Assembly (NCBI RefSeq): GCF_021168555.1
Contig: NZ_JAJOZS010000005.1
Coordinates: 237,524 to 301,523, forward strand
Reading direction: 5' to 3'
DNA length: 64,000 nt
Source: Stenotrophomonas sp. MMGLT7
GTDB taxonomy: Bacteria; Pseudomonadota; Gammaproteobacteria; Xanthomonadales; Xanthomonadaceae
Part shown: positions 54,224-64,000 of the stretch, in pieces
Layout of the letters: each line of letters starts with the position of its first letter
How positions within the stretch are numbered: position 1 is the first letter of the stretch
Position numbers and translations under genes: made by a program
The notes under the pieces: generated by a model
What the model saw: only the letters and a program-made list of their open reading frames with translations
Told to the model about the DNA's origin: nothing
The model's database searches: none

Positions 54224-54796
54224 CTACGCCAGCCCTTCCAGATGCTCGTAGAGGATGACCGAGCCGATCACGACCAGGATCACCCCGCCCAGGACCTCGG
54301 CACGGCTGCCCACCAGCGTGCCGATCAGGCGTCCGACCATGATGCCGAGCGTCACCATCACCAGCGTGCACAGGCCGATGGCCACCGCCACCACCACGAT
54401 GTTGACGTCGATGAAGGCCAGGCCCACGCCGACCGCCATCGCGTCGATGCTGGTGGCCAGCCCGGTCATCGCCAGGGTCCAGAACCCGTGGCGCTGCGAA
54501 TCGGCCGGTTCCGGCGTGCCATCGCTGCGCAGTCCGGCCACGATCATGTGCACGCCGAGCGCAAGCAGCAGGAAGAACGCGATCCAGTGGTCGAACGTCT
54601 CCACGTAGCGCGACGCGGCACGCCCGAGCAGCCAGCCGATCGCCGGGGTCAGCGCCTCGATGCAGCCGAAGATGGCGCCCGCGCGCAGCGCATCGCGCAG
54701 GCGCGGCTTCTGCAACTGCGCGCCCTTGCCGATGGCGGCGGCGAATGCATCGGTCGACATGGCGAAGCCGAGCATGAGGATGGAGACAGGAGACAT
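54224..54796 (-). CDS. mntP: Manganese efflux protein MntP
   Basis: The 190-residue inner-membrane exporter has six helices. The two DUF204 repeats carry the acidic motifs [15 protein letters not shown] (near residue 12) and [17 protein letters not shown] (near residue 108). It protects against Mn2+ excess. The start is the ATG at 54796. A yybP-ykoY riboswitch lies 42 nt upstream, so translation should rise when Mn2+ binds the RNA. Confidence 0.94.
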   Translation of the reverse strand: MSPVSILMLGFAMSTDAFAAAIGKGAQLQKPRLRDALRAGAIFGCIEALTPAIGWLLGRAASRYVETFDHWIAFFLLLALGVHMIVAGLRSDGTPEPADSQRHGFWTLAMTGLATSIDAMAVGVGLAFIDVNIVVVAVAIGLCTLVMVTLGIMVGRLIGTLVGSRAEVLGGVILVVIGSVILYEHLEGLA

Positions 54797-54837
54797 GGCA
54801 GTGGCGGAAGGCCGGGCGGGGGTGACGACGCGCGGGC

Positions 54838-54966
54838 ACGCCCAACCTTCGTTGTGCTCGCTCGCCGTTGGTCTCGCCAACCGGAATGGTTGCCCACACC
54901 ACGGCGCAGCGGCCGAGCATGTTGACGTGGGCGCTTCCTGGAACGGAAGCAGGCTACTCCCCAAGG
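54838..54966 (-). ncRNA. yybP-ykoY manganese riboswitch upstream of mntP
   Basis: On the minus strand the RNA has CCTTGGGGAGTAGCC at its 5' end, then a TGCTTCC-GTTCCA-GGAAGCG hairpin. The CACGTCAACATG segment and GTGTGGGCAACC follow, then the second conserved strand, GGCGAGACC. After it, CCAAC pairs with GTTGG. These are the parts of the E. coli mntP leader in the same order (GGGGAGUAGCC, GUCAACAU, GGCGAGACC). Binding of Mn2+ should open the mntP start region. Confidence 0.9.
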
Positions 54967-54974
54967 GTGCGCGC

Positions 54975-54980
54975 AGTGTA
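54975..54980 (-). promoter_or_regulatory. Candidate -10 box for mntP transcript
   Basis: TACACT (in GTTACACTGCG on the minus strand) lies 9 bp before the 5' end of the riboswitch. A matching -35 is poor (TTTTCC, 16 bp upstream). The position is right, but the match is weak. Confidence 0.4.
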
Positions 54981-55155
54981 ACAGCGAAAAACCCGGGGAA
55001 AACCGCTTCCATGCAACGCGCAGGCCGGCTCATGCTTCTTAGCCGGCACTATATCCGGCACCCAAAGCGCCTCCTGCTTGGCGCCGTCCGGGGAACAGCA
55101 TCGGAATGAGCAACCGTCAGTCGAAGGGGGGCTCATGCATGCCCGGAAGCTTGAA

Positions 55156-55281
55156 CGCGTCGTCCCCGCGCAGCCGGGAACCCAGCGACTTTCGCCGTGG
55201 GATCGATCGGCCACGAAAACGCTCGGCGACCCCGTTCCAGAAGACAAAGGCACCGGGTCCCCGCCCGCGCGGGGACGACGA
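55156..55281 (+). repeat. CTCGTCGTCCCC element, copy C
   Basis: The left arm is CGTCGTCCCCGCGCAGCCGG (55159 on). The right arm (up to 55281), read in reverse, is CGTCGTCCCCGCGCGGGCGG. The interior (TTTCGCCGTGGGATCGATCGG) is diverged from the other copies. It occupies most of the spacer between mntP's leader and the dehydrogenase gene. GATTCGAGTTCCGCTGTTGCC to its right belongs to the flanking unit of the same composite. Confidence 0.7.
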
Positions 55282-55387
55282 ACAGAACGATGCCGGTCCG
55301 CGATTCGAGTTCCGCTGTTGCCGGCGCTGTCGCGCTACCGCTACCGCAGGCGTCTGCCGGAGGCGGACGGCGTGCCGGCGGCGGGGC

Positions 55388-56362
55388 TCACAGCGGCGTC
55401 AGCAATGGCTCGCCGGCAAGGAAGCGGCGCGCGTTGCCGATGAAGTGCCGTTCGGAGCGGGCCACCGCTTCCGGCGACCAGCCGCCCAGGTGCGGGGAGA
55501 TCACCAGGGTGTCGTAGCCGATCAGTTCGGCCGGCGGCTCCGGCTCGCCCTCGTACACGTCCAGCGCCGCGCCGGCGATCTGCCCGCTGGCGAGCGCGCG
55601 CGCCAGTGCGGCGGTATCGACCACGCTGCCGCGCGCGACGTTCACCAGGAATCCCTGCGGCCCCAGCGCGGCGAGCACGCGGTCGCCGACCAGGTGGCGG
55701 GTGGGCGCGCCGCCGGGCACGGTCACCACCAGGTAGTCCGCCCAGGCGGCGAGCGCCTCGGCGTCGTCGAAGCGGCGGTAGGGCACCTCGCCATGGACGC
55801 TGCGTGCGACGTAGCCGATCTCCATGTCGAAACCCGCGGCGCGGCGCGCCACGCCCTGGCCGATGGCGCCCAGGCCGAGCAGGCCCATGCGCTTGCCGGA
55901 GACGTTGGCCGGCATCTCCAGCGTCGAGCGCCATACGCCCTGGCGGCACAGCCGGTCGTAGCGCACCACCCGCCGCACCGCCGCCAGCAGCAGCGCCATG
56001 GCATGGTCGGCCACGCAGGCGGCATTGGTGCCGGCGCCGTTGCCCACGGCGATGCCGCGCGCATGCGCGTGGGCCACGTCGATGTTCTCGTAGCCCACGC
56101 CCAGCGCGCACACCAGCCCCAGCCGCGGCAGCGCGTCCATGTCGGCGGCGGCGAAGCCGGTGGTGCCGTTGCTCAGGACCATGCGGATGTCGCCGGCGCG
56201 CTCGCTCATCGCGGCGCGGCGGGTCGCCGGGTCGGGTGCGTAGATCAGGTCGAATTCGTCGGCCATCGCCTGGCGGCCGGCGTCGGTGAGCTGGACCAGC
56301 GCCAGCAGGGTCGGTGGGGTCACGGCAGGGTCCACGGCGGACGGGGAGAGCACCGGCATCAT
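55388..56362 (-). CDS. D-isomer-specific 2-hydroxyacid dehydrogenase
   Basis: The 324-residue NAD(P)-dependent enzyme reduces 2-keto acids such as glyoxylate or hydroxypyruvate. The Rossmann motif is GLLGLGAIGQGVARRAAGF. The signature NVARGSVVDTAALARAL carries the substrate arginine. ALDVYEGEP supplies the catalytic glutamate region, and SPHLGGWSPEA the catalytic histidine. ALGVGYENIDV also fits the family. Start MMPVLSP at 56362; one ATG three bases in is an alternative. It stands alone; the substrate is not specified by neighbours. Confidence 0.9.
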   Translation of the reverse strand: MMPVLSPSAVDPAVTPPTLLALVQLTDAGRQAMADEFDLIYAPDPATRRAAMSERAGDIRMVLSNGTTGFAAADMDALPRLGLVCALGVGYENIDVAHAHARGIAVGNGAGTNAACVADHAMALLLAAVRRVVRYDRLCRQGVWRSTLEMPANVSGKRMGLLGLGAIGQGVARRAAGFDMEIGYVARSVHGEVPYRRFDDAEALAAWADYLVVTVPGGAPTRHLVGDRVLAALGPQGFLVNVARGSVVDTAALARALASGQIAGAALDVYEGEPEPPAELIGYDTLVISPHLGGWSPEAVARSERHFIGNARRFLAGEPLLTPL

Positions 56363-56824
56363 CTCGCAAGCGATGCACGCGCGACAGTGGCTGGCGTTCG
56401 GTCCCGCAAGGGACTTGTCGTTCGTCGTCCCCGCGAAGACGCACGACTGTTCTGGGAAGTTTTCCTGCCTGGCCGCCGAGGGCTTGCGGCACAGGCCTTG
56501 CGACCTCGCTGGCAACGGCGGGACCGGGCCGCGGGCCGCCATCCGTGTGCTCGTCGTCCCCGCGCAGGCGGGGACCCAGTGGCTGTGCCTTGAAAGGTGG
56601 GAGTTACCGGGAGATTGAGTCGCCGATCAATTTCACCGCGCAAGTCGCTGGGTCCCCGCCTGCGCGGGGACGACGAGTTCGATTTTCCTGGGCATGAGTT
56701 GCGTCACTTCGACCGATAGGGGCGCGGTCCCGCATTTCCCAGGACAGTCGTGCGTCTTCGCGGGGACGACGCCAGATTCCCTGCGTGACGGAATCCGGCC
56801 GTGCGAGGCCACGCGCCGTCGGCG
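56363..56824 (+). other. Intergenic region filled by a composite palindromic repeat
   Basis: About 56425-56549 is the unit that also adjoins copies A and B (CCCGCGAAGACGCACGAC, then TTTTCCTGCCTGGC, then CGGGACCGGGCC). The intact CTCGTCGTCCCC element sits at 56550-56677. About 56728-56772 (TTTCCCAGGACAGTCGTGCG, then CGCGGGGACGAC) is an inverted fragment of the first unit. Together they form one large nested palindrome. No gene is supported here. Confidence 0.72.
56550..56677 (-). repeat. CTCGTCGTCCCC element, copy D (intact, perfect 30-bp inverted ends)
   Basis: The left end (56550-56579) and right end (56648-56677) are exact inverted repeats of 30 bp starting CTCGTCGTCCCCGCGC. The 68-bp interior holds GGTGGGAGTTACCGGGAG and GATCAATTTCACCGCGC. 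It runs in the opposite direction to copies A and B. It is the best copy for defining the element. Confidence 0.93.
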
Positions 56825-57490
56825 TCAGTCCTCTTCCGGCGGCAGCACGATGCCGTCGCTGTCGATCGCCAGCTTGCCGGCCATCAGCACCGCCTGGGTG
56901 CGGTTGGTGACGCCGAGCTTGCGCAGGATCGCGGTGACGTGCGCCTTGATGGTGGCCTCGGACACGCCCAGGTCGTAGGCGATCTGCTTGTTGAGGCGGC
57001 CGGCGCCGAGCATCTGCAGCACCCGGAACTGCTGCGGGGTGAGTTCGCGCAGGCGCTGGCCGACCGCGCGCTCCTCGTGGTCGATCGGCGGCACGTTGTG
57101 CGCCTCGGCCGGTACCCAGCGCTCGCCGTCGAGCACCGTGCCCAGCGCCTGGCCGATGGTGTCCGAGTCGGCCGACTTGGGGATGAAGCCGAACGCGCCG
57201 TGGTCGAGCGCGCGCCGCATCACCGTCGGTTCCTCGCGCGCGGACACCACCACCACCGGCAGCTGCGGGTGCAGCGAGCGCATGTGCACCAGCGCGGAAA
57301 AACCCTGCGCGCCGGGCATGTTGAGGTCCATCAGCAGCAGGTCGGCATCGGCGTGCGCGTCGGCCAGCGCGTACAGCGCCTCGACGCTGTCGGCCTCGAA
57401 CAATTGCACGCCGGGCATGATGCGTTGCACGGCGCCGCGCAGGGCTTCGCGGAACAGCGGGTGATCGTCGGCGATGAGCAGGGTGGGCAT
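56825..57490 (-). CDS. LuxR/NarL-family response regulator (CrbR-like)
   Basis: The 221-residue regulator has a receiver domain (residues 1-120; D8-D9, phospho-acceptor D55 in LLLMDLNMPG, IPKSA with the lysine) and a LuxR helix-turn-helix (about 148-208; LTPQQFRVLQMLGAGRLNKQIAYDLGVSE in typical order). It lies 164 bp downstream of acs on the same strand. Together with the SSF kinase at 50079 it fits the CrbR position of the acetate-switch pair. The start is MPTLLIADD at 57490. Confidence 0.92.
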   Translation of the reverse strand: MPTLLIADDHPLFREALRGAVQRIMPGVQLFEADSVEALYALADAHADADLLLMDLNMPGAQGFSALVHMRSLHPQLPVVVVSAREEPTVMRRALDHGAFGFIPKSADSDTIGQALGTVLDGERWVPAEAHNVPPIDHEERAVGQRLRELTPQQFRVLQMLGAGRLNKQIAYDLGVSEATIKAHVTAILRKLGVTNRTQAVLMAGKLAIDSDGIVLPPEED

Positions 57491-57501
57491 GGGGGTGGAG
57501 C

Positions 57502-57612
57502 CGGGATTCGGGAGTGGGGATTGGGGATTGGCAAAAACAACATCAGATCATACGCAGCATCTGTGGAGAGGGAACGGGGCGGGATCGCTCTTGCGAATCC
57601 CGACTCCCGGCT
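57502..57612 (+). repeat. GGATTGG heptamer element between acs and the regulator gene
   Basis: The left arm GGGATTCGGGAGTGGGGATT (57503 on) and the right arm ending ATCCCGACTCCCGGC (57596-57612) are inverted relatives. The left arm continues as GGGGATTGG units. It is the third member with the elements at 14063 and 20577. Confidence 0.78.
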
Positions 57613-57654
57613 TTTCACAGCCGAATGGCTGGTCATCCCGATGCGCGCAGCGCT

Positions 57655-59598
<1,944 letters not shown>

Positions 59599-59739
59599 TG
59601 CACCCTCGCTTGCGATGAGCCTGTTCGTGGAGTGTGGACGCGCGCCGGCCCGGCGCCACGCCACCGCGAGCGTATTGCGCATCGCGGTATGCCGGCCAGT
59701 TTGCCGCATCCTCCGCGCTTGCGAAGTCGCCTCGCGCTT

Positions 59740-59751
59740 AGACCATGGTCT
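59740..59751. promoter_or_regulatory. Perfect palindrome AGACCATGGTCT between acs and porin
   Basis: A 12-bp perfect inverted repeat is centred 147 bp from the acs start and 123 bp from the porin start, in the shared divergent region. The context is CTT-AGACCATGGTCT-TAAAC. It may be the operator of the CrbR-like regulator or another factor serving both genes. No copy was seen upstream of the MHS gene. Confidence 0.5.
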
Positions 59752-59868
59752 TAAACCGCTGAAATGCAAGGCTTGCTTCGACCAAAGACGAATAGGCGGT
59801 GGTGCGGGGCTCGCGCACGCTCAGCCGCAGCCGTCATCGTGCGGCGTTCCATTATTCGGGAGGGAGTA

Positions 59869-61239
59869 ATGAACCATCGCATCGCAAGACGGATGCGCCG
59901 TCCGCTGGCCGTGGCGCTGCTGGTAGCGCTGGTGGCGCCGGGCGCCGCATTCGCACAGACCGCCCGCGAGAAGGCGTTGGAGTCGCGCGTGGCCGAACTC
60001 GAGCGGCAGGTGCAGGCGCTGCTGTCGGCGCAGCAACAGCAGCAGGGCCAGATCGCGCAGACGCAGGCGCAGGTCGGCGAGGTCAGGTCGGCCCAGGCGG
60101 CCGCGCCGGCGCCGCTGCCGGCCGACAAGCAGCCGATCCAGCTCACCTCGATCACGCCCAAGGCCACTCCCGGCACCACGTTCTCGTTCGGCGGCTTCAT
60201 CAAGGCCGATTTCATGGCCACCCGCACCGGCGACGGCCAGCTGGCCGACGACGCGGTCGGCCGCAACCTGTACCTGCCGGGGCAGACGCCGGTGGGCGGC
60301 TCGTCCTCGGGCACCGACTACAACGCCCACGCCAAGTTCTCGCGCATCAACTTCGCCCTGGACAGCGTGAGCGAGGGCGGCAACAAGGCCGGCGCGATGG
60401 TGGAGCTGGACTTCTTCGGCAACTCGCTGGGCAACCAGACCGCGACCAACACCTACGGCGCCACCCTGCGCCATGCCTACATGTACTGGAACAACTGGCT
60501 GGCCGGCCAGACCTGGTCCAACTTCATGGATGCCACGATCCTGCCGGAAGCGGCCGACTTCGTAGGTCCCACCGATGGCACGCTGTTCGTGCGGCAGGCG
60601 CAGATCCGCTACACCAACGGCGGCTTCAGCGTCGCCCTGGAGAACCCGGAGACCACGCTGATCGGCGGTACCAGTTCCGACCGCGGTTCGGTGCCCGACC
60701 TGACCGCGCGCTATGGCTGGAAGGGCGACTGGGGCAGCTTCGGCATCGGCGCGCTGGCCCGCCAGCTCAAGGTCGACAACCGCGCCACCGGCGCCAACGC
60801 CAGCAAGTTCGGCGGCGGCCTGACCCTGGGCGGCAAGTGGGTGGCCGGCGATGCCGACACCTTCGTCTACCAGATCAGCGGCGGCGAGGGCATCGCGCGC
60901 TACGTCGGCCTGGGCATCACCCAGGACGCGGCCCACGACGCGGTCGACGATCGCCTGGATACCACCGGCGTGCTGGCCGGGTTCGTCGGCTGGCGCCACC
61001 AGTTCACCCCCAAGCTGCGTACCGGCCTGATCTACGCGCGCAGCGACTACGACAACGACACCGCGCTGACCGGCCTGGCCGTCACCAAGAGCGTGCAGAG
61101 CATCCGCGGCAACGTCTTCTACACGCCGGTGCCCAAGGTCGACATCGGCGCGGAGCTGATGTACGGCAAGCGCGAGATCGAGAGCGGCGAGAAGGGCGAC
61201 ATCACCCGCCTGCAGTTCACCACCAAGTACAGCTTCTGA
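59869..61239 (+). CDS. DcaP-like trimeric outer-membrane porin
   Basis: The 456-residue porin has a signal peptide (about 1-29, ending APGAAFA) and a coiled coil (TAREKALESRVAELERQVQALLSAQ, about residues 31-60). A long beta-barrel follows: FSFGGFIKADFMATRTGDG near residue 105, FARINF-like FSRINFALDSVSEGG, ending LQFTTKYSF. The DcaP group carries an N-terminal coiled coil and passes small dicarboxylates or organic acids. Its place between acs and an MHS transporter fits uptake of acetate or similar acids. GGAGGG precedes the ATG. Confidence 0.92.
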   Translation: MNHRIARRMRRPLAVALLVALVAPGAAFAQTAREKALESRVAELERQVQALLSAQQQQQGQIAQTQAQVGEVRSAQAAAPAPLPADKQPIQLTSITPKATPGTTFSFGGFIKADFMATRTGDGQLADDAVGRNLYLPGQTPVGGSSSGTDYNAHAKFSRINFALDSVSEGGNKAGAMVELDFFGNSLGNQTATNTYGATLRHAYMYWNNWLAGQTWSNFMDATILPEAADFVGPTDGTLFVRQAQIRYTNGGFSVALENPETTLIGGTSSDRGSVPDLTARYGWKGDWGSFGIGALARQLKVDNRATGANASKFGGGLTLGGKWVAGDADTFVYQISGGEGIARYVGLGITQDAAHDAVDDRLDTTGVLAGFVGWRHQFTPKLRTGLIYARSDYDNDTALTGLAVTKSVQSIRGNVFYTPVPKVDIGAELMYGKREIESGEKGDITRLQFTTKYSF

Positions 61240-61262
61240 GGGCGGTTTCCCTCGTTCGACGC

Positions 61263-61311
61263 GATGGCGGCGGCGCGGCACCTGGGAGGGACTTCCCGCG
61301 CCGCCGCCATC
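61263..61311 (+). terminator. Strong hairpin after the porin gene
   Basis: GATGGCGGCGGCGCGG (61263-61278) pairs perfectly with 61296-61311, a 16-bp stem with a 17-base loop. No T-run follows, so it may act as a processing or mRNA-stabilising hairpin rather than a classical terminator. It ends before the MHS gene start at 61422. Confidence 0.6.
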
Positions 61312-61421
61312 CACCCCGACCCCACGGTCCATCGGTTTCGTGGCCTGCGGTTCCCCGAGCCGCGGTTCACGACGTGATCTCCATCCATCCCGCTACATGA
61401 CGCTTCGGAGGGGAAGCCCCT

Positions 61422-63083
61422 ATGTCCACCACAGCCAGCAATACCGGCCAGCCGGCCACACTCACCCAGGGCCACAAGAAGGTCATCTTCGCGTCCAGCC
61501 TGGGCACCGTGTTCGAGTGGTACGACTTCTACCTGTACGGCTCGCTCGCCGTCATCATCGCCCGGCAGTTCTTCAGCGGCGTCAACGAAACCACCGGCAT
61601 GATCTTCGCGCTGCTGGCCTTCGCCGCCGGCTTCTTCGTGCGTCCGTTCGGCGCCGCGTTCTTCGGCAGCCTGGGCGACCGCATCGGGCGCAAGTACACC
61701 TTCCTGGTGACGATTCTGATCATGGGCATCTCCACCTTCCTGGTGGGCGTGCTGCCGAACTACGCCTCCATCGGCGTGGCCGCGCCGGTGATCCTGATCG
61801 TGCTGCGCCTGGCCCAGGGCCTGGCGATGGGCGGCGAGTACGGCGGCGCGGCCACCTACGTGGCCGAGCATGCGCCTCCGGGCAGGCGCGGCCTGTACAC
61901 CAGCTTCATCCAGACCACCGCCACGCTGGGCCTGTTCCTGTCGCTGGCGGTGATCCTGGGCTGCCGGCTGTGGCTGGGCACCGAGGCGTTCGAGGCCTGG
62001 GGCTGGCGCATCCCGTTCCTGGGTTCGATCGTGCTGCTCGGCATCTCGGTGTGGATCCGCCTGCAGCTGGCCGAATCGCCGCTGTTCCAGCAGATGAAGG
62101 CCGAGGGCAAGGGCTCGAAGATGCCGTTCCGCGACAGCCTCAAGGACGGCAACTTCAAGCTGATGCTGCTGGTGCTGTTCGGCGCCACCGCCGGCCAGGC
62201 CGTGGTCTGGTACGGCGGCCAGTTCTACGCGCTGTTCTTCCTGCAGAGCACGCTGAAGGTCGACCCGACCGTGTCCTACCTGCTGATCGCCGCCGCGCTG
62301 CTGCTGGGTACGCCGTTCTTCCTGTTCTTCGGCTGGCTGTCGGACAAGATCGGCCGCAAGAAGATCATCCTGTTCGGCTGCCTGGTCGCGGCCATCACCT
62401 ACATCCCGCTGTTCAAGGGCATCACCCACTTCGCCAACCCGGCGGTCGAGGAAGCCCGCAACAGCGCCCCGGCGGTGGTGATCGCCGACCCGGCGACCTG
62501 CAGCTTCCAGTTCGATCCGGTCGGCGTGCGCAAGTTCACCAGCTCCTGCGACGTGGCCACCGCCGCGCTGACCCGCGCCGGCGTGCCGTACAGCGTGCAG
62601 CCGGCACCGGCGGGCTCGCTGGCACGGCTGAGCGTGGGCGGCAACGAGGTGACGTCGTTCGAGGCCGAAGGCCTTTCCGCCGACGAGCTCAAGGCACGGC
62701 AGGGCGAGTTCGGTGCGTCGCTGAAGGCCGCGGTGACCTCGGCCGGCTATCCGGAGAAGGCCGACACCGCCCGCATCAACGTCCCGATGACGATCCTGCT
62801 GCTGTGGCTGCTGGTGCTGTACGTGACCATGGTCTACGGCCCGATCGCCGCCTACCTGGTCGAGCTGTTCCCCACCCGCATCCGCTACACCTCGATGTCG
62901 CTGCCGTACCACATCGGCAACGGCTGGTTCGGCGGCTTCCTGCCGGCGATCTCCTTCGCCCTGGTCGCCGGTACCGGCAACATGTACTACGGCCTGTGGT
63001 ACCCGATCGGGATCGCGGTGATGACGCTGGTCATCGGCACCTTCTTCCTGCGCGAGACCAAGGACGTGGACATCACCAAGTAG
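61422..63083 (+). CDS. MHS-family (MFS) metabolite:H+ symporter with extra loop domain
   Basis: The 553-residue carrier starts with an N-terminal VIFASSLGTVFEWYDFYLYG, a hallmark of the metabolite:H+ symporter group (ProP/KgtP/ShiA type). It has GSLGDRIGRKYTF between helices 2 and 3, and GGEYGGAATYVAEHAP. Usual length is about 430-450. The surplus lies at about residues 335-455: after FKGITHFA, a soluble stretch with two cysteines (ATCSFQF and SSCDV) interrupts the helices before MTILLLWLLVLYV. The last helices then continue normally. GGAGGGG precedes the ATG. It probably imports an organic acid. Confidence 0.9.
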   Translation: MSTTASNTGQPATLTQGHKKVIFASSLGTVFEWYDFYLYGSLAVIIARQFFSGVNETTGMIFALLAFAAGFFVRPFGAAFFGSLGDRIGRKYTFLVTILIMGISTFLVGVLPNYASIGVAAPVILIVLRLAQGLAMGGEYGGAATYVAEHAPPGRRGLYTSFIQTTATLGLFLSLAVILGCRLWLGTEAFEAWGWRIPFLGSIVLLGISVWIRLQLAESPLFQQMKAEGKGSKMPFRDSLKDGNFKLMLLVLFGATAGQAVVWYGGQFYALFFLQSTLKVDPTVSYLLIAAALLLGTPFFLFFGWLSDKIGRKKIILFGCLVAAITYIPLFKGITHFANPAVEEARNSAPAVVIADPATCSFQFDPVGVRKFTSSCDVATAALTRAGVPYSVQPAPAGSLARLSVGGNEVTSFEAEGLSADELKARQGEFGASLKAAVTSAGYPEKADTARINVPMTILLLWLLVLYVTMVYGPIAAYLVELFPTRIRYTSMSLPYHIGNGWFGGFLPAISFALVAGTGNMYYGLWYPIGIAVMTLVIGTFFLRETKDVDITK

Positions 63084-63120
63084 CGGCAGGAGCCGCCCCG
63101 GGCCGGAGCGATCCGGCCCG

Positions 63121-63157
63121 CGCGAACGCCGGCCCGGGAGGCCGGCGTTCGCGTTTG
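63121..63157 (+). terminator. Terminator after the MHS transporter gene
   Basis: CGCGAACGCCGGCC (63121-63134) pairs perfectly with 63140-63153 around a CGGGA loop, followed by a short TTT. A second GC hairpin (CGGGCCGGAGCGATCCGGCCCG) just upstream may help. Confidence 0.8.
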
Positions 63158-63473
63158 CGGGACCGGTCGGTCCGAGGTCGATGATCGAAGGGTCGAGGGT
63201 CGTGGGATTCAGGTGGCGTCGGCAAGCGACGGCACCCACCCCCTGCTTTGCAAGTGAGGCGGAGAGCCACCGCGCCGCAAGCGGGCATCGCCGGCCGCGA
63301 CGGCGAACGCGTCGCCCTGCGCCCGCGAGGGAGCGGCGGAGCGTTCGGGTTCATGGGCGTCGGGGCGTGGCCCCCGACTCTGCGCGACGTCGAGCTCGTC
63401 CGCCTGCGCGTGGCAGGGCGGGCGTCGTCGTGGTAGGACAACCTGGCTGCCCTGGGAGCGATGTAGGGGCAAT

Positions 63474-63542
63474 GTAGGAGCGACTTCAGTCGCGATGGGG
63501 CTTTACCGGCAAGGCTTCATCGCGACTGAAGTCGCTCCTACA
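63474..63542 (+). repeat. GTAGGAGCGAC REP element, copy 4
   Basis: Left arm: GTAGGAGCGACTTCAGTCGC. Right arm: TCGCGACTGAAGTCGCTCC and then TAC. This is the most symmetrical of the four copies; partial GAGCGATGTAGG and ATCGCTCCTA flanks extend the palindrome. Confidence 0.94.
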
Positions 63543-63583
63543 TCGCTCCTAAAGGGGACTGCCGTGCACTTCCCGCACGCGCC

Positions 63584-64000
63584 TCACTGCGCCGCGCAGG
63601 CCGCGTCCTTGCCGGCCAGCGCCGCGCAGATGCGCCTGCGGCAGTCGATGCCCTTGAGCGTGTTGGCGGGCGGGCAGCGGCGCAGCCGGGCCTGGACGGC
63701 GGGGTCGGAGGTCGAGGCGGCGTTGCGCCGGCTCATCGAATCGAACATCGCATCGCTCTCGGCGCGTTCCTTGCGGTCGCGCGCCTGGATCTCGGCGATC
63801 AGCGTGTCCATCGACTCGTGCCGCGGCGTCTCCGTGTTCTCCTTTTGCTTGATGATCCCGAGCAGGGTCGCCAGCAGGTCGGCATCCTCGGCCTTGCGCG
63901 GCTTGGCGCGGGCGGCGGCGGACGCGCGCGCCGGGGTCCGGCCGGCGGCGGCCGGGGCCGCATCGGCAGGCGCGGCGGCAGCGGCGAGCGGCTGGCCGGC
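63584..64000 (-). CDS. Hypothetical protein, C-terminal fragment (cut by window edge)
   Basis: The reading frame is open from the right edge to a stop at 63584 (138 residues seen). The first 60 are Ala/Pro-rich and disordered, then KAEDADLLATLLGIIKQKEN and ESMDTLIAEIQARDRKERAE suggest helices. The C-terminus contains six cysteine or arginine-rich segments (RRCPPANTLKGIDCRRRIC, DAACAAQ). Cysteine pairs suggest a periplasmic or redox setting, but the N-terminus is not visible. I do not recognise the family. Confidence 0.7.
   Translation of the reverse strand, partial: AGQPLAAAAAPADAAPAAAGRTPARASAAARAKPRKAEDADLLATLLGIIKQKENTETPRHESMDTLIAEIQARDRKERAESDAMFDSMSRRNAASTSDPAVQARLRRCPPANTLKGIDCRRRICAALAGKDAACAAQ

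Larger units (their letters stand above)
63084..63583 (+). other. Intergenic region after the MHS gene
   Basis: It holds a strong terminator (63121) and a REP element (63474). The middle, about 63160-63470, has no gene or family member I recognise. Its open frames look compositional. Confidence 0.55.

Overview
The window is very GC-rich (the neutral gene sequence is roughly 70% GC) and its gene set points to a gammaproteobacterium of the Xanthomonadaceae/Lysobacteraceae, near Lysobacter, Luteimonas or Pseudoxanthomonas. Signs of this are an S46 dipeptidyl-peptidase, a BPSS1780-type membrane protein, a SSF-type hybrid kinase beside acetyl-CoA synthetase, a muralytic amidase, and the dispersed palindromic repeats typical of this family. 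No plasmid, phage, insertion sequence, rRNA or tRNA gene was seen. It reads as ordinary chromosome broken up by repeat-filled intergenic spaces.

Layout. 1-2600: OmpR-type response regulator with the start of its sensor kinase, idi, dsbB and a UPF0306 protein. 3600-9900: yceH, a HAD acid phosphatase, pyrF, a lipoprotein and plsB. 9900-13150: alanine dehydrogenase inside repeat-rich spacers, a DUF465 gene broken by a stop codon, and a three-repeat array that matches type I-F CRISPR repeats but has no cas genes. 13150-23400: ttcA, rdgC, a YgjP-like metallopeptidase, a chemoreceptor, an alpha/beta hydrolase, hemH, a SYLF lipid-binding protein and tatABC. 23700-31000: a membrane protein, a glutamine amidotransferase overlapping an orphan GspE/PilB-type ATPase, and glyQ-glyS. 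glyS carries an AT-richer internal insert. 31300-44200: tamA-tamB, a secreted N-acetylmuramoyl-L-alanine amidase, a GlcG-type protein, a CSS/EAL c-di-GMP phosphodiesterase and a DPP11-type peptidase. 45000-49700: a DASS transporter, a two-subunit UxaA-type lyase and a LysR regulator, probably one catabolic module. 50000-63100: an acetate-type regulatory and uptake locus (SSF hybrid kinase, LuxR response regulator, acs, DcaP-like porin, MHS transporter), with mntP and its manganese riboswitch and a 2-hydroxyacid dehydrogenase in between. 63584 to the end: a partial hypothetical gene.

How the genes fit together. The kinase at 50079, the regulator at 56825 and acs at 57655 fit the CrbS/CrbR-Acs acetate switch. 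The porin and MHS carrier next to acs would provide outer- and inner-membrane uptake of small organic acids. TamAB, TatABC, DsbB and GspE-like functions serve the envelope and export. The intergenic DNA belongs to at least five repeat families (GTAGGAGCGAC REPs, GGATTGG heptamer elements, CTCGTCGTCCCC inverted-terminal elements, CTTCCCCCGC elements and others), listed one by one below.
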